Under the pieces are notes generated by a model. It was not told the origin of the DNA. It ran no database searches and worked only from the letters and a program-made list of their open reading frames with translations. DNA of 43,436 nt, taken from Variovorax sp. CF313 (GTDB lineage Bacteria; Pseudomonadota; Gammaproteobacteria; Burkholderiales; Burkholderiaceae_C). The first letter of the stretch is position 1, and every line of letters starts with the position of its first letter. Positions 1 to 10,688 of the stretch are shown in pieces. The stretch lies in NCBI RefSeq assembly GCF_000282635.1, contig NZ_AKIW01000051.1, positions 1 through 43,436 of the forward strand, given 5' to 3'. Position numbers and translations under genes: made by a program.

Positions 1-27
1 GCCGGTTCCGCGGTGTTTCCCGAAGGG
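1..27 (+). repeat. Partial copy of dispersed ~100 bp repeat at left edge
   Basis: The first ~20 bases carry the same ending (GGTTCCGCGGTGTTTC) as the intergenic repeat at 6141-6240 and resemble those at 22671-22765 and 36431-36533. The rest lies outside the window. It sits just beyond the gatB stop codon. Confidence 0.55.
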
Positions 28-29
28 CC

Positions 30-1520
30 TTAGCCGAGCTTCGCCTTGAGCAACTCGGTGACTTGCGCCGGATTGGCCTTGCCGCCGCTGGCCTTCATGA
101 CCTGGCCCACGAGGGCGTTGAGCGCCTTCTCTTTGCCGCCGCGGTATTCCTCGACGTTCTTGGCGTTCTTCGCGATCACCTCGTCGAGGATCCTGTCGAG
201 CGCGCCGGTGTCGGCCATCGGCTTCAGGTCCTTGGCCTCGATGATCGCGTCGACATCGCTGCCTTCGCCGGTCCACAGCGCGTCGAACACCTGGCGCGCG
301 GCGTTGTTCGGCAGTGTGCCGTCGGCGATGCGCTTCACCAGTTGGGCCAGCTGCTGCGCCTTCACCGGCGCGGCCTCGATGCCGATCTCGGCGGCGTTCA
401 GGCGGCGCGCCATCTCGCCGGTGATCCAGTTGCTCGCGAGCTTGGGCGTGGCGCCCGCGTTCACGGCTTCGTCGAAGTAGGCGGCCAGCGCAGCGCTCTG
501 CGTGAGCTGGGCGGCGTCGTATGCCGACAGGCCGTGCTCGCGCACATAGCGCTCGGCCATCGCGCGCGGCAGCTCGGGCATGGTGGCCTTCACGCGCTCG
601 ATCCAGTCGGCAGCGATGACCAGCGGCGGCAGGTCCGGGTCGGGGAAGTAACGGTAGTCGGCCGAGTCTTCCTTGGCGCGCATCGCGCGCGTCTCGCCGG
701 TGTCGGGGTTGAACAGCACGGTGGCCTGCTCGATCTTGCGGCCGTCCTCGATCTCCTCGATCTGCCAGCGGATCTCGTAGTCGATCGCCTGTTGCATGAA
801 CTTGAAGCTGTTCAGGTTCTTGATCTCGCGGCGCGTGCCTAGCTTGTCGCCGGGCTTGCGCACCGACACGTTGGCGTCGCAGCGGAAGCTGCCTTCCTGC
901 ATGTTGCCGTCGCAGATGCCGATCCAGGTGACGATCTTGTGCAGTTCCTTCGCATAGGCCACGGCCTCGGCGGTGGAGCGCATGTCGGGCTCGGTCACGA
1001 TTTCAAGCAGCGGCGTGCCGGCGCGGTTCAGGTCGATGCCGCTCTGGCCGATGAAGTCCTCGTGCAGCGACTTGCCCGCGTCTTCTTCGAGGTGGGCGCG
1101 CACGAGGCGCACGGTCTTCTGCTCTTCGCCGAGGAAGAACGACACCGTGCCGCCCTGTACCACGGGAATCTCGAACTGGCTGATCTGGTAGCCCTTGGGC
1201 AGGTCGGGGTAGAAGTAGTTCTTGCGCGCAAACACGCTGCGCGGCGCGATGTGCGAGCCCAGCGCCAGGCCGAGCTTGATGGCGCGTTCGACCGCGCCCT
1301 TGTTCATCACGGGCAGCGTGCCGGGCAGCGCGAGGTCGACCGCGCAGGCCTGCGTGTTGGGCTCGGCGCCGAAGGCGGTGGAGGCGCGGCTGAAGATCTT
1401 GCTCGCGGTCGACAGCTGCGCGTGCGTCTCGAAGCCGATGATGACTTCATAGCCGCGCACCAGCGGGCCGGTCGGGCGGCCCTGTTGTTGTGCTTCGAAT
1501 GTGTTCACGGTTTCGCTCAT
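30..1520 (-). CDS. gatB: Asp-tRNA(Asn)/Glu-tRNA(Gln) amidotransferase subunit B
   Basis: This 496-residue protein is the tRNA-binding and kinase subunit of the cytoplasmic GatCAB transamidase. The complex phosphorylates and amidates mischarged Glu-tRNA(Gln) and/or Asp-tRNA(Asn), using ammonia released by GatA. The N-terminal GatB catalytic domain opens with a GFETHAQL motif (family form GLEIHVQL) near residue 29, and a helical YqeY-like tail occupies roughly the last 140 residues. The length is normal for GatB. The gene is last in gatC-gatA-gatB and starts one base after the gatA stop, which indicates translational coupling. Identification is secure. Whether Asn, Gln or both tRNAs are served depends on synthetases outside this window. 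Confidence 0.97.
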   Translation of the reverse strand: MSETVNTFEAQQQGRPTGPLVRGYEVIIGFETHAQLSTASKIFSRASTAFGAEPNTQACAVDLALPGTLPVMNKGAVERAIKLGLALGSHIAPRSVFARKNYFYPDLPKGYQISQFEIPVVQGGTVSFFLGEEQKTVRLVRAHLEEDAGKSLHEDFIGQSGIDLNRAGTPLLEIVTEPDMRSTAEAVAYAKELHKIVTWIGICDGNMQEGSFRCDANVSVRKPGDKLGTRREIKNLNSFKFMQQAIDYEIRWQIEEIEDGRKIEQATVLFNPDTGETRAMRAKEDSADYRYFPDPDLPPLVIAADWIERVKATMPELPRAMAERYVREHGLSAYDAAQLTQSAALAAYFDEAVNAGATPKLASNWITGEMARRLNAAEIGIEAAPVKAQQLAQLVKRIADGTLPNNAARQVFDALWTGEGSDVDAIIEAKDLKPMADTGALDRILDEVIAKNAKNVEEYRGGKEKALNALVGQVMKASGGKANPAQVTELLKAKLG

Positions 1521-1521
1521 C

Positions 1522-3012
1522 TCAAAAGCCCCCCGGCGTGCGTGCGTGCCAGTCCGTGGCCTGCTGGAAGCGGTGCGCCGCGTTCAGCAGCTTCGCTTCG
1601 CCGAAGTAGTTGCCGATCAGCTGCAGGCCCACGGGCATGCCGCCGTCGAAGCCCGCAGGCACGCTCATGCCGGGCAGGCCGGCCAGCGATGCGGGCAGCG
1701 TGAAGATGTCGGCGAGGTAGTCGGCCACGGGGTCGCCGCCGTGCTCGCCGATCTTCCAGGCGGTGGTGGGCGCGGCGGGGCCGGCGATCACGTCGCACTG
1801 CTTGAAGGCCTGCTGGAAGTCGTCGGCGATCATGCGGCGCACTTTCTGCGCCTGCAGGTAGTAGGCGTCGTAGTAGCCGTGCGAGAGCACGTAGGTGCCG
1901 ATCATGATGCGGCGCTTCACTTCGTCGCCGAAGCCTTCGGCGCGCGTCTTCTCATACATGTCGGCGAGGTCCTTGTACTGCTTCGCGCGGTGGCCGAACT
2001 TGACGCCGTCGAAGCGGCTCAGGTTGCTCGAGGCCTCGGCCGCGGCGAGGATGTAGTACACCGGAATCGACAGCTCGGTGCGCGGCAGGCTCACCTCGAC
2101 GCGCTTCGCGCCGAGCTTCTCGTACTGCGAGAGCGCCGCATCGATGGCCGCGCGCACGCCGGGCGCCACGCCTTCGCCGAAGAACTCCTTCGGCACACCG
2201 ATGCGCAGGCCGTCGAGCGAGTCGTTCAGCGAGCGGCCGAAGTTCTCGGCGGGCTTGTCGAGCGAGGTCGAATCGCGGTCGAGATCGGGGCCGCAGAAGG
2301 CCGACAGCAGCAGCGCGCAGTCTTCGGCCGAGCGGGCCATCGGGCCGGCCTGGTCGAGGCTCGATGCGAAGGCCACCATGCCGTAGCGCGAGGCGCGGCC
2401 GTAGGTCGGCTTGATGCCGGTCACGCCGCAGAACGACGCGGGCTGGCGGATCGAGCCGCCGGTGTCGGTGCCCGTGGCCGCGGGGGCCAGGCGTGCCGCG
2501 ACGGCCGCCGCGCTGGCGCCGGACGAGCCGCCCGGAATGCGCTCGCGGTTCCACGGGTTCTGCACCGGCACGGCGGTGTCGTGGCCGACGGCGGGCACGG
2601 CGACGTTCTCGTTGGCCGAGCCCATCGCGAACTCGTCGCAGCTGAGCTTGCCAAGCGTGACTGCACCAGCTTCGGCCAGGCGGCGCACCACGGTCGCGTC
2701 GAAGGGTGAGCGGTAGCCCGCGAGCATCTTCGAGCCGGCGGTGGTGGCGAAATCGGTGGTGACGAAGATGTCCTTGTGCGCGATCGGCACGCCGGCCAGT
2801 GCGGGGGCATTGCCCTTGGCGATCAGTGTGTCGGCGGCGCGGGCCTGGGCCAGCGTGACTTCTTCATTGATGTCGACAAAAGTGCCCAGCGATTCGTGCG
2901 CCTTCATGCGGCCCAGGAACGCCTGCGAGGCTTCGACGGCCGAGACCCTGCGTTCGGCCAGGGCGCGGGCCAGGGCGACCACGCCCATCTGGTGCAATTG
3001 TTCGCCGCTCAT
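1522..3012 (-). CDS. gatA: Asp-tRNA(Asn)/Glu-tRNA(Gln) amidotransferase subunit A
   Basis: This 496-residue amidase-signature enzyme hydrolyses glutamine and passes ammonia to GatB. The Ser-cisSer-Lys triad is visible: Lys80 in IAHKD, Ser163 in PGGSSGAS and Ser187 in [10 protein letters not shown]. The 24-residue spacing between the two serines matches characterised GatA. Length and domain order are typical and no defect is seen. The start codon overlaps the gatC stop by one base (TAATG), so the two are translationally coupled, and gatB follows after a single base. Confidence 0.98.
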   Translation of the reverse strand: MSGEQLHQMGVVALARALAERRVSAVEASQAFLGRMKAHESLGTFVDINEEVTLAQARAADTLIAKGNAPALAGVPIAHKDIFVTTDFATTAGSKMLAGYRSPFDATVVRRLAEAGAVTLGKLSCDEFAMGSANENVAVPAVGHDTAVPVQNPWNRERIPGGSSGASAAAVAARLAPAATGTDTGGSIRQPASFCGVTGIKPTYGRASRYGMVAFASSLDQAGPMARSAEDCALLLSAFCGPDLDRDSTSLDKPAENFGRSLNDSLDGLRIGVPKEFFGEGVAPGVRAAIDAALSQYEKLGAKRVEVSLPRTELSIPVYYILAAAEASSNLSRFDGVKFGHRAKQYKDLADMYEKTRAEGFGDEVKRRIMIGTYVLSHGYYDAYYLQAQKVRRMIADDFQQAFKQCDVIAGPAAPTTAWKIGEHGGDPVADYLADIFTLPASLAGLPGMSVPAGFDGGMPVGLQLIGNYFGEAKLLNAAHRFQQATDWHARTPGGF

Positions 3013-3311
3013 TATTCGATCACCTTCGGCACGAGGAACAGGCCGGCTTCGACGGCCGGGGCGCTCTTCTGGTTGGCTTCGCGGTTGTTCGGTTCGCTCA
3101 CCACGTCGTCGCGCAGGCGCAGCGTGATGTCTTCGAGCGCGGCCACGGGATGGGCCAGCGGCTCGACGCCGGTGGTGTCCACGGAACGCATACGTTCGAC
3201 TAAATCGAAGAAGCCGTTGATCTGGCTGAGCATGCGCTCGCTTTCACCGGAAGCAAGCTGCAGCCTCGCCAGCGAGGCAATGCGCGCAATATCTGAAGCG
3301 GAGAGTGACAT
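3012..3311 (-). CDS. gatC: Asp-tRNA(Asn)/Glu-tRNA(Gln) amidotransferase subunit C
   Basis: This 99-residue protein is the small GatC subunit that wraps around and stabilises the GatA-GatB interface. The N-terminus ([18 protein letters not shown]) is the typical GatC start, followed by the helix with the [11 protein letters not shown] segment and a central VEPLAHP motif, both family hallmarks. It is the first gene of gatCAB and is read divergently from mreB across a 215 bp intergenic region that should hold the operon promoter. Length is normal. Confidence 0.96.
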   Translation of the reverse strand: MSLSASDIARIASLARLQLASGESERMLSQINGFFDLVERMRSVDTTGVEPLAHPVAALEDITLRLRDDVVSEPNNREANQKSAPAVEAGLFLVPKVIE

Positions 3312-4570
<1,259 letters not shown>

Positions 4571-4589
4571 AACGCGAAAGCCATCATCG

Positions 4590-4620
4590 GCCGGCCTCTG
4601 CTTGCGCAGGCCGGCTTTTT
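4590..4620 (+). terminator. Rho-independent terminator after mreB
   Basis: An 8 bp GC-only-but-one stem (GCCGGCCT 4590-4597 / AGGCCGGC 4608-4615) with a 10-base loop is followed by five T. It sits 20 bp after the mreB stop and 37 bp before mreC, a classic intrinsic terminator. It probably sets a higher level of MreB than of MreC/MreD by partial read-through. Confidence 0.85.
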
Positions 4621-4656
4621 GTTATTTGATTCCGCACCACCGCCGGGTCTGAATTC

Positions 4657-5616
4657 ATGCCTCTGGGCACGCTCGATCGCACAGCGCCACCCCTGTTCAA
4701 CCAGGGGCAGTCGGCACTCAGCAAGCTGATCTTCTTCGGCGCGCTCGCCCTGTTCCTCATGGTGGCCGATTCACGCTTCCGCATCGTGCAGCCGATCCGT
4801 GCGGGTATCGGCGCGGTGCTCTACCCGGTGCAATGGGTGGCGATGAAGCCGGTGCAGGCGGTGCTCGGCGGCGGGCGCTACCTCGAAGACTTGCAGACCG
4901 CCCAGCGCAACGAGGAAGACGCGCGCAAGGCGCTGATGATGCAGGCCGAACGCGCCGCCCAGGCCGACACGCTGACGCAGGACAACGCCCGCCTGCGCGA
5001 ACTGCTCGAACTGCGCCAGACCACCACGACGCCGGGCCGCGCGGCGGAGGTGCTCTACGACGCGGCCGACCCCTACACCCGCAAGATCGTCATCGACCAG
5101 GGCATGACCCAGGGCGTGGCGCCCGGCTCGCCGGTGATCGACGCGCGCGGCGTGCTCGGCCAGGTCACGCAGGTGCTGCCCTTCACGAGCGAGGTCACGC
5201 TGGTGATCGACCGCGACCTTTCCATTCCCGTGCAGAACACCCGTACCGGCGTGCGCAGCGTGGCCTTCGGCGACGCCTCGGCCCACGGTGGCGGGCTGGA
5301 GCTGCGCTTCATGGCCGCCAACGCCGACCTGCAGGAGGGCGACCTGCTCTCCACCAGCGGCGTCGACGGCATCTATCCCGCCGGCCTGCCGGTGGCGAAG
5401 ATCGAGCGCATCGAGCGCCGCGCCGACTCCGCCTTCGCCCGCATCTACTGCGTGCCGCTGGCCCACGTGACGGCCGCGCGCTACGTGCTGGTGCTCGAAC
5501 CCACCGGTGCCCCGATGGCGCCGCCGCCCGCGCCCGCGGCGGCCACGCAGCGCAAGCGGCCTGAAGGCAAGCCCGGCGCGGGCAAGAACGAGAAGAAGCC
5601 GGGAGCGCGCCAATGA
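4657..5616 (+). CDS. mreC: Rod shape-determining protein MreC
   Basis: This 319-residue bitopic inner-membrane protein links the MreB/MreD core to periplasmic PBP2. A transmembrane helix lies near residues 25-45 (LIFFGALALFLMVADS region), followed by a coiled-coil stretch around 70-115 rich in Glu, Arg and Leu, and then the double beta-barrel MreC domain from about 120 to 275. The C-terminus is a Pro/Ala/Lys-rich tail of about 45 residues that looks disordered; such tails vary among betaproteobacteria. The ATG has only a weak ribosome-binding site, and the start was chosen because the hydrophobic segment then falls at the normal place. The stop overlaps the mreD start (ATGA). Confidence 0.95.
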   Translation: MPLGTLDRTAPPLFNQGQSALSKLIFFGALALFLMVADSRFRIVQPIRAGIGAVLYPVQWVAMKPVQAVLGGGRYLEDLQTAQRNEEDARKALMMQAERAAQADTLTQDNARLRELLELRQTTTTPGRAAEVLYDAADPYTRKIVIDQGMTQGVAPGSPVIDARGVLGQVTQVLPFTSEVTLVIDRDLSIPVQNTRTGVRSVAFGDASAHGGGLELRFMAANADLQEGDLLSTSGVDGIYPAGLPVAKIERIERRADSAFARIYCVPLAHVTAARYVLVLEPTGAPMAPPPAPAAATQRKRPEGKPGAGKNEKKPGARQ

Positions 5617-6134
5617 TCAAGCGTCCCGGCCAGCAGCAGCTCCTGCTGCCCGTCAGCCCCGTCTTCATGTGGTCGAGCCTCATCGTGGCGCTGCTCGTCA
5701 ACATGATTCCCATCGGCCGCGCCGTCTGGATGCCCGACCTGCTGGCGCTGGTGATCGTGTTCTGGGGCGTGCACCAGCCCGCACGCGTGGGCGTCGGCGC
5801 GGCCTTCGTGTTCGGGCTGTGCATGGACGTGCACCAGGCCTCGATGCTGGGCCAGCACGCGCTGGCCTATACGACGCTGGGTTTCTTTGCGATCACCATC
5901 CACCGGCGCCTGCTCTGGTACCCGGTGGCGTCGCAGGCGCTGCAGGTGCTGCCGCTGTTCGCGCTGTCGCAGCTGATCGAGGTCATCACGCGGATGGTCG
6001 GCGGCGGCGTGTTCCCGGGCTGGACGGTGCTGGTCTCGCCTGCCATCGAGGCTGCGCTCTGGCCACTGGTCACTGCCTTGCTGCTCGCACCACAGCGCCG
6101 CACCCCGGAACCCGACGAGAACCGTCCGCTATGA
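5613..6134 (+). CDS. mreD: Rod shape-determining protein MreD
   Basis: This 173-residue polytopic membrane protein belongs to the Rod complex together with MreB, MreC, PBP2 and RodA. Five or so hydrophobic helices can be seen, beginning with PVFMWSSLIVALLVNMIP and including PDLLALVIVFWGVHQP and a GFFAITIHRRLLWYP segment. Its start lies inside the end of mreC (ATGA overlap), so the two are translationally coupled. Length is typical. A copy of the dispersed ~100 bp repeat begins a few bases after its stop, which separates it from mrdA by 176 bp. Confidence 0.93.
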   Translation: MIKRPGQQQLLLPVSPVFMWSSLIVALLVNMIPIGRAVWMPDLLALVIVFWGVHQPARVGVGAAFVFGLCMDVHQASMLGQHALAYTTLGFFAITIHRRLLWYPVASQALQVLPLFALSQLIEVITRMVGGGVFPGWTVLVSPAIEAALWPLVTALLLAPQRRTPEPDENRPL

Positions 6135-6140
6135 GCTCTC

Positions 6141-6240
6141 CCCCAGGCTTCGCGCACTTCGTGTCGCTTCGCCAACCCCCTCGCCGGGGGCAACACCAGC
6201 GGCCGGGCAAAGCCCGTTCCGCGGTGTTTCGCGATGAATC
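6141..6240 (+). repeat. Dispersed ~100 bp intergenic repeat, copy A
   Basis: The element starts with CCCCAGGCTTCGCGCACTTC, has a central C5..G5 hairpin (near 6176-6190) and ends GTTCCGCGGTGTTTCGCG. Closely similar copies in the same orientation lie at 22671-22765 and 36431-36533, each immediately behind a plus-strand gene, with partial copies at the two window edges. No coding capacity is evident. It probably acts at RNA level or is a passive mobile repeat. Confidence 0.75.
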
Positions 6241-6310
6241 CGCGCCGCTTCCGTTCGGCTCGGGAGGCGCATTTGCCATCGCACCTGCGCGCGCCTAAGC
6301 TCCCTCCGCC

Positions 6311-8281
6311 ATGACCGAAATCCGCAACGTAGCCGCCGACCTTGCGCGCTTCAAGCGCCGCGTGATCGTCATCGGTCTTGCCGTACTGTTTGCCTTCGGC
6401 CTGCTGTGCGCGCGGCTGGTGTACCTGCAGGTCGTGCGCCACGAAGACCTGGCCGAGCAGGCCGAGAGCAACCGCACGGCCATCGTGCCGGTGGTGCCCA
6501 ACCGGGGGCTGATCCTCGACCGCAACGGCATCGTGCTGGCCTCCAACTACTCGGCCTACACGCTGGAGATCACGCCCTCGAAGGTGGGCGACGTCGAGGA
6601 AACCATCGACAGCCTGACGCAGGTGCTCGAAGTCTCGCCGCGCGACCGCCGCCGCTTCAAGCGCCTGCGCGAGGATTCGCGCAGCTTCGACTCCATTCCG
6701 ATCCGCACCCGCCTGAGCGACGAGGAAGTCGCGCGCTTCGCGGCGCAGCGCTACCGCTTTCCGGGCGTGGAGATCAAGGCGCGCCTGTTCCGCAACTACC
6801 CGCAGGGGGAGCTGGCCTCGCACGTGCTCGGCTACATCGGCCGCATCAACCAGCGCGAGAAGACCGCAATGGAAGACTGGGACGAGGAAGACCAGGCCAA
6901 CTACAAGGGCACCGACTACATCGGCAAGCTCGGCATCGAGCAGAGCTACGAGAAGACGCTGCACGGCCAGACCGGCGTGGAACAGATGGAAACCTCGGCC
7001 GGCGGGCGCGCCGTGCGCCGGCTCGCGAGCCACCCCGCCACGCCGGGCAACACGGTGATGCTGTCTCTCGACATCAAGCTGCAGAAGCTGGTGGAAGACA
7101 TGTTCGGCGACCGCCGCGGCGCGCTGGTGGCCATCGACCCCAAGACCGGCGAGGTGCTGGCCTTCGTAAGCAAGCCCACCTTCGACCCGAACCTGTTCGT
7201 CGAAGGCATCGACAACGAAAGCTGGGCGGCGCTGACCGAGTCCATCGACAAGCCGCTGCTGAACCGCGCGCTGCGCGGCACCTACCCGCCCGGCTCGACC
7301 TACAAGCCCTTCATGGCGCTCGCCGCGCTGCAGACGGGCAAGCGCGGGCCCAGCGTGGTGATCAACGACCCGGGCTATTTCAACTTCGGCGGCCACCGCT
7401 TCGGCAGCCCTGAAGGCAACATCGGGGGCGTCGACATGCGCCGCTCGATCCAGCTGTCGAGCAACATCTACTACTACTCGTTGGCCAACGAGATGGGCGT
7501 GGACCTGATCCACGACTTCATGAAGCCGCTGGGCTTCGGCCAGATCACCGGCATCGACCTGGGCGGCGAAGTGCGCGGTGTGCTGCCGAGCACCGAGTGG
7601 AAGCGCAACACCTACAAGCGGCCCGAGCAGAAAAAATGGTACGCGGGAGAGACCATCTCGCTGGGCATCGGCCAGGGCTACAACGCCTTCACGATGCTGC
7701 AGCTCGCGCAGGCCACGTCCATCGTGGCCGACGGGGGCATGAAGCACAAGCCGCACCTCGTGCTGGCCACGCGCAACACGGTGAGCGGGCAGGTGGTTCC
7801 GCTGCCCCAGCCCCCGGCGGAAAACCTCGGCTTTGCGGCAGCCAACGTGGCGGTGGTCCGTGAGGGCCTGACCAGCGTGGTCACCAGCGGCACCGCGCGC
7901 GGTGTGTTCGCGGGCGCGGGCTACCAGGCGGCCGGCAAGACAGGCACGGCGCAGGCGGTGACGCAGGCGCAGAACACCAAGTACAACGCGCGCGCACTCG
8001 AAGAGCATCAGCGCGACCATGCGCTGTTCATGGCCTTCGCACCGGTGAACGATCCGAAGATCGCGGTCGCGGTGATCGTGGAAAACGCGGGTTGGGGCGC
8101 CGGCGCCGCGGCGCCCATTGCGCGCCGCGTGTTCGACTACTGGTTGATGGACCAATACCCGAGCGAAGCCGACATGGCCGCGATCAAGATCGGCAAGGCC
8201 GCCGCGCCGATGGGCAAGCCGCGCGTGGCGAGCGAAGTGGCATGGCCTGCCGCTGCGGCGACTCCTGCAGCCGCGCCCTGA
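6311..8281 (+). CDS. mrdA: Penicillin-binding protein 2 (elongation transpeptidase)
   Basis: This 656-residue class B PBP cross-links lateral-wall peptidoglycan in the Rod complex. An N-terminal signal anchor spans residues 18-38, followed by the PBP dimerisation region (about 60-235) and the transpeptidase domain (about 265-610). The active-site motifs are complete: SxxK is Ser329-Thr-Tyr-Lys332, SxN is Ser383-Ser-Asn385 and KTG is Lys543-Thr-Gly545. The C-terminus ends in an Ala/Pro-rich tail. It follows mreBCD as in most betaproteobacteria, but the usual next gene, rodA, is missing: a REP doublet and an oppositely oriented catabolic gene come instead. The start ATG lies 9 bp after an upstream stop, with CTCCCTCC-like pyrimidines and no strong Shine-Dalgarno. 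Confidence 0.96.
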   Translation: MTEIRNVAADLARFKRRVIVIGLAVLFAFGLLCARLVYLQVVRHEDLAEQAESNRTAIVPVVPNRGLILDRNGIVLASNYSAYTLEITPSKVGDVEETIDSLTQVLEVSPRDRRRFKRLREDSRSFDSIPIRTRLSDEEVARFAAQRYRFPGVEIKARLFRNYPQGELASHVLGYIGRINQREKTAMEDWDEEDQANYKGTDYIGKLGIEQSYEKTLHGQTGVEQMETSAGGRAVRRLASHPATPGNTVMLSLDIKLQKLVEDMFGDRRGALVAIDPKTGEVLAFVSKPTFDPNLFVEGIDNESWAALTESIDKPLLNRALRGTYPPGSTYKPFMALAALQTGKRGPSVVINDPGYFNFGGHRFGSPEGNIGGVDMRRSIQLSSNIYYYSLANEMGVDLIHDFMKPLGFGQITGIDLGGEVRGVLPSTEWKRNTYKRPEQKKWYAGETISLGIGQGYNAFTMLQLAQATSIVADGGMKHKPHLVLATRNTVSGQVVPLPQPPAENLGFAAANVAVVREGLTSVVTSGTARGVFAGAGYQAAGKTGTAQAVTQAQNTKYNARALEEHQRDHALFMAFAPVNDPKIAVAVIVENAGWGAGAAAPIARRVFDYWLMDQYPSEADMAAIKIGKAAAPMGKPRVASEVAWPAAAATPAAAP

Positions 8282-8287
8282 TCTCCT

Positions 8288-8404
8288 GCTCCCTCTCCCC
8301 TTGGGGAGAGGGTTGGGGTGAGGGTGAGCGGCAATGAAGTCCGCGCGATGTTGCAAGGCCGGCTGCCCTCACCCTGGCCCTCTCCCAGAGGGAGAGGGGA
8401 CAAG
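8288..8404. repeat. REP-like hairpin doublet, copy 1
   Basis: Two GC-rich palindromes lie back to back between the convergent mrdA and fumarylacetoacetase genes. The first is CCCTCTCCCC (8291-8300) / GGGGAGAGGG (8303-8312), with a 2-base spacer. The second is CCCTCTCC (8378-8385) / GGAGAGGG (8391-8398). GGGTGAGGG and CCCTCACCC between them also pair, so the whole element can fold on itself. Related doublets occur at 13913-14020 and 38683-38797. They may serve as a bidirectional transcription barrier. Confidence 0.8.
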
Positions 8405-8407
8405 ACG

Positions 8408-9673
8408 TCAGACCACGGTGCCGGTGACTTCACCCAGGCCGATGCGCACCGCACCGTCACGTTCGCACCAGCCACGCATCACCAGCGTATCTCCGTCCTC
8501 CAGGAACGTGCGCTTCTCGCCGTTCGGCAGCGTGATCGGTTGCTTGCCGCCCAGCGTCAGCTCGATCAGCGAGCCGGCTTCGTCGGCCTCGGGGCCCGAC
8601 AGCGTGCCCGATCCCAGCAGGTCGCCCGGTTGCAGGTTGCAGCCGTTCACCGTGTGGTGCGCGACCAGCTGCGCGGCTGTCCAGTAGGCGGCCTCGGTGG
8701 TGTTGCCGCGCGTGAGGCGCACGGGCGCGACGCCCTCGGCGCGCATCTTCGCGGTCTGCAGCAGCACTTCGAGCGTGATGTCGAGCGCGCCGCTCTCGCG
8801 GTTCGACGCCGAGTCGAGGTACGGCAGCGGCTGCGGGTCTCCGGCGGGACGCTCGAATTTCGCGCGGAAGGGCGCCAGCGCCTCCATCGTCACGATCCAG
8901 GGCGACAGCGTGCTCGCGAAGTTTTTCGAGAGGAAGGGGCCGAGCGGCTGGTATTCCCAGGCCTGCAGGTCGCGTGCCGACCAGTCGTTGAGCAGTGTCA
9001 CGCCGAACAGGTGTTCCTCGGCATCGGCGATGGCGATGGGCTCGCCCTGCGCGTTGCCACGGCCGATGAAGAAGCCCAGCTCCAGCTCGTAATCCAGCCG
9101 CTTCGACGGGCCGAAGCTCGGCTCGGCCGCGTCGGGCGCCTTGGTCTGGCCCTGCGGGCGCTTGAAGACCTGGCCGCTCACGCCGATGGACGAGGCGCGG
9201 CCGTGATACCCGATAGGCACCCACTTGTAGTTGGGCATCAGCGGCTGGTCGGGGCGGAACAGCTTGCCGATGGTGGTCGCGTGGTGGATGCCGGTGTAGA
9301 AGTCGGTGTAGTCGCCGATGCGGCAGGGCACCGTCATCTCGGCCTTGGCCTGCGGCAGCAGCGCCTTCGACCAGGCCGCCTGCTTCTCGCTGCCTTCGGC
9401 GAGGCCGGCGGAGATGGCGGCGCGCAGGGCCTGGCGCTCCTGGGTGCCGGCTTCCATCAGCGCGTTCATGTCATCGGTGTCGACCAGGCCTGCCGCGCGC
9501 AGGTCCAGCACCTGGTCGCCGATGGCGACGCCGATGCGGAAGGCTTCATTGCTGCCGGCGAAGCGGAAGCGGCCGAAGGGCAGGTTCTGGATCGGGAAGT
9601 CGCAGCCGGCTTCATTGGCCGAGGCGACCCAGCTGCGCAGCTTCGGGTCATGGGTGGCGTTCAGTGCGGTCAT
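8408..9673 (-). CDS. fahA: Fumarylacetoacetase
   Basis: This 421-residue hydrolase cleaves fumarylacetoacetate to fumarate and acetoacetate, the last step of the homogentisate pathway. The N-terminal SH3-like domain (to about 118) precedes the FAH metal-binding fold. Every catalytic and metal residue of the mammalian enzyme has a counterpart with identical spacing: Asp124, catalytic His131 (DFYTGIHH), Glu196 and Glu198 (DYELELG) and Asp230 (LLNDWSARD). Length matches the family. It lies downstream of hmgA and a Bug-type binding protein on the same strand, so one aromatic catabolic operon is likely. The intervening pathway enzyme, maleylacetoacetate isomerase, is not in this window. Confidence 0.95.
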   Translation of the reverse strand: MTALNATHDPKLRSWVASANEAGCDFPIQNLPFGRFRFAGSNEAFRIGVAIGDQVLDLRAAGLVDTDDMNALMEAGTQERQALRAAISAGLAEGSEKQAAWSKALLPQAKAEMTVPCRIGDYTDFYTGIHHATTIGKLFRPDQPLMPNYKWVPIGYHGRASSIGVSGQVFKRPQGQTKAPDAAEPSFGPSKRLDYELELGFFIGRGNAQGEPIAIADAEEHLFGVTLLNDWSARDLQAWEYQPLGPFLSKNFASTLSPWIVTMEALAPFRAKFERPAGDPQPLPYLDSASNRESGALDITLEVLLQTAKMRAEGVAPVRLTRGNTTEAAYWTAAQLVAHHTVNGCNLQPGDLLGSGTLSGPEADEAGSLIELTLGGKQPITLPNGEKRTFLEDGDTLVMRGWCERDGAVRIGLGEVTGTVV

Positions 9674-9710
9674 GGATGTCTTTCTGCTCGATGTCTGTTT
9701 GTCTGTCTGA

Positions 9711-10688
9711 TCAGTCTGCGGTCATGCCGGCCTTCTTGGCCACGTCACCCAGGCGCTGGTATTCGGTCTCGGTCAGCGTCGCCAGCTCATGCGGCGTCGA
9801 GCCGCGCGGCGAGAAGCCGGCCTGTGCCAGCTTGGCCTTCACGTCGGGCATCGCGAGCGCCTCGACGAAGGCTTCGTTCAGCGCCTTCACGACCGGTGCC
9901 GGCAGCTTCGCCGGCCCGTACACGCCGAACCACGGCTCCAGCGCGTAGCCCTTCAGGCCCGCCTCGGCCATCGTCGGCACGTCGGGCAGCGAGGGCGAGC
10001 GGCTCGGCCCCGCCACCGCCAGCGCGCGCAGCTTGCCAGCCTGGATGTGCGGCAGCGAGGCCGGCAGGTTGTCGAACATCACGCCGATGTTGTTGCCCAG
10101 CATGTCGGTGATGGCCGGGCCGCTGCCTTTGTAGGCCACGTGCACGAACTCGGTGCCGGTCATCTGCGCGAACATCACGCCGGCCAGGTTCATCGAGGTG
10201 CCGGCGCCCGCGGTGGCGTAGGGCAGGCCGGGGTTCTTCTTCGCGGCCGCGATCAGCTCGGGCACCGACTTCACGGCCGAGGCCGCCGGCACTTCGAGCA
10301 CGATGGTCGAGGTGCCCAGCAGGCTGATGGCGGTGAAGTCCTTGCGCGGATCGAAGGCCATCGACTTGTAGATGTGCGGGTTCAGCGCATTGGTCGAGAT
10401 CGCGCCGAAGCCAATGGTGTAGCCATCTGGCGGGGCCTTGGCCACCGCGTCCATGCCGATGTTGCCGCCCGCGCCGCCGCGGTTGTCGATCAGCACCGGC
10501 TGGCCCAGTTTTTCCGACACCTTCTGGCCCACGGTGCGTGCCACCAGGTCGGTGGTGCCGCCGGGTGTATAGGGCACGATGAAGCGGATGGGCTTCGAGG
10601 GGTAGTCGGCGGCCTGCGCGAACAGGGGCGCGGCCAGCAATGCCACGGCCGCAGCGCGGCGCGTGAGGGTGAACGGTGTCTTCGTCAT
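9711..10688 (-). CDS. Bug-family tripartite tricarboxylate transporter substrate-binding protein
   Basis: This 325-residue periplasmic protein has an N-terminal export signal ([20 protein letters not shown], cleavage probably after AQA), followed by the classic Bug opening [19 protein letters not shown] and the GGAGGNIG loop near residue 80. Bug (TctC-like) proteins capture carboxylates for TctAB permeases or act as stand-alone sensors. No tctA or tctB is nearby, so this one is an orphan, as is common in Comamonadaceae and Bordetella. The start was placed at the ATG inside the hmgA stop (ATGA overlap); an upstream extension in the same frame only shadows hmgA. Context suggests an aromatic acid or pathway-linked ligand, but that is inference. 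Confidence 0.92.
   Translation of the reverse strand: MTKTPFTLTRRAAAVALLAAPLFAQAADYPSKPIRFIVPYTPGGTTDLVARTVGQKVSEKLGQPVLIDNRGGAGGNIGMDAVAKAPPDGYTIGFGAISTNALNPHIYKSMAFDPRKDFTAISLLGTSTIVLEVPAASAVKSVPELIAAAKKNPGLPYATAGAGTSMNLAGVMFAQMTGTEFVHVAYKGSGPAITDMLGNNIGVMFDNLPASLPHIQAGKLRALAVAGPSRSPSLPDVPTMAEAGLKGYALEPWFGVYGPAKLPAPVVKALNEAFVEALAMPDVKAKLAQAGFSPRGSTPHELATLTETEYQRLGDVAKKAGMTAD

Noticed and set aside
5867..8356. Open frame of 829 codons on the minus strand opposite mrdA
   Set aside because: It runs antisense to a gene with complete PBP2 motifs, is rich in Arg, His, Ala and Gly as GC-rich shadow frames are, and has no recognisable domain.
8288..8404. Possible CRISPR-like repeats
   Set aside because: The units are inverted hairpins without spacers, with only two per site, which is a REP doublet and not an array.
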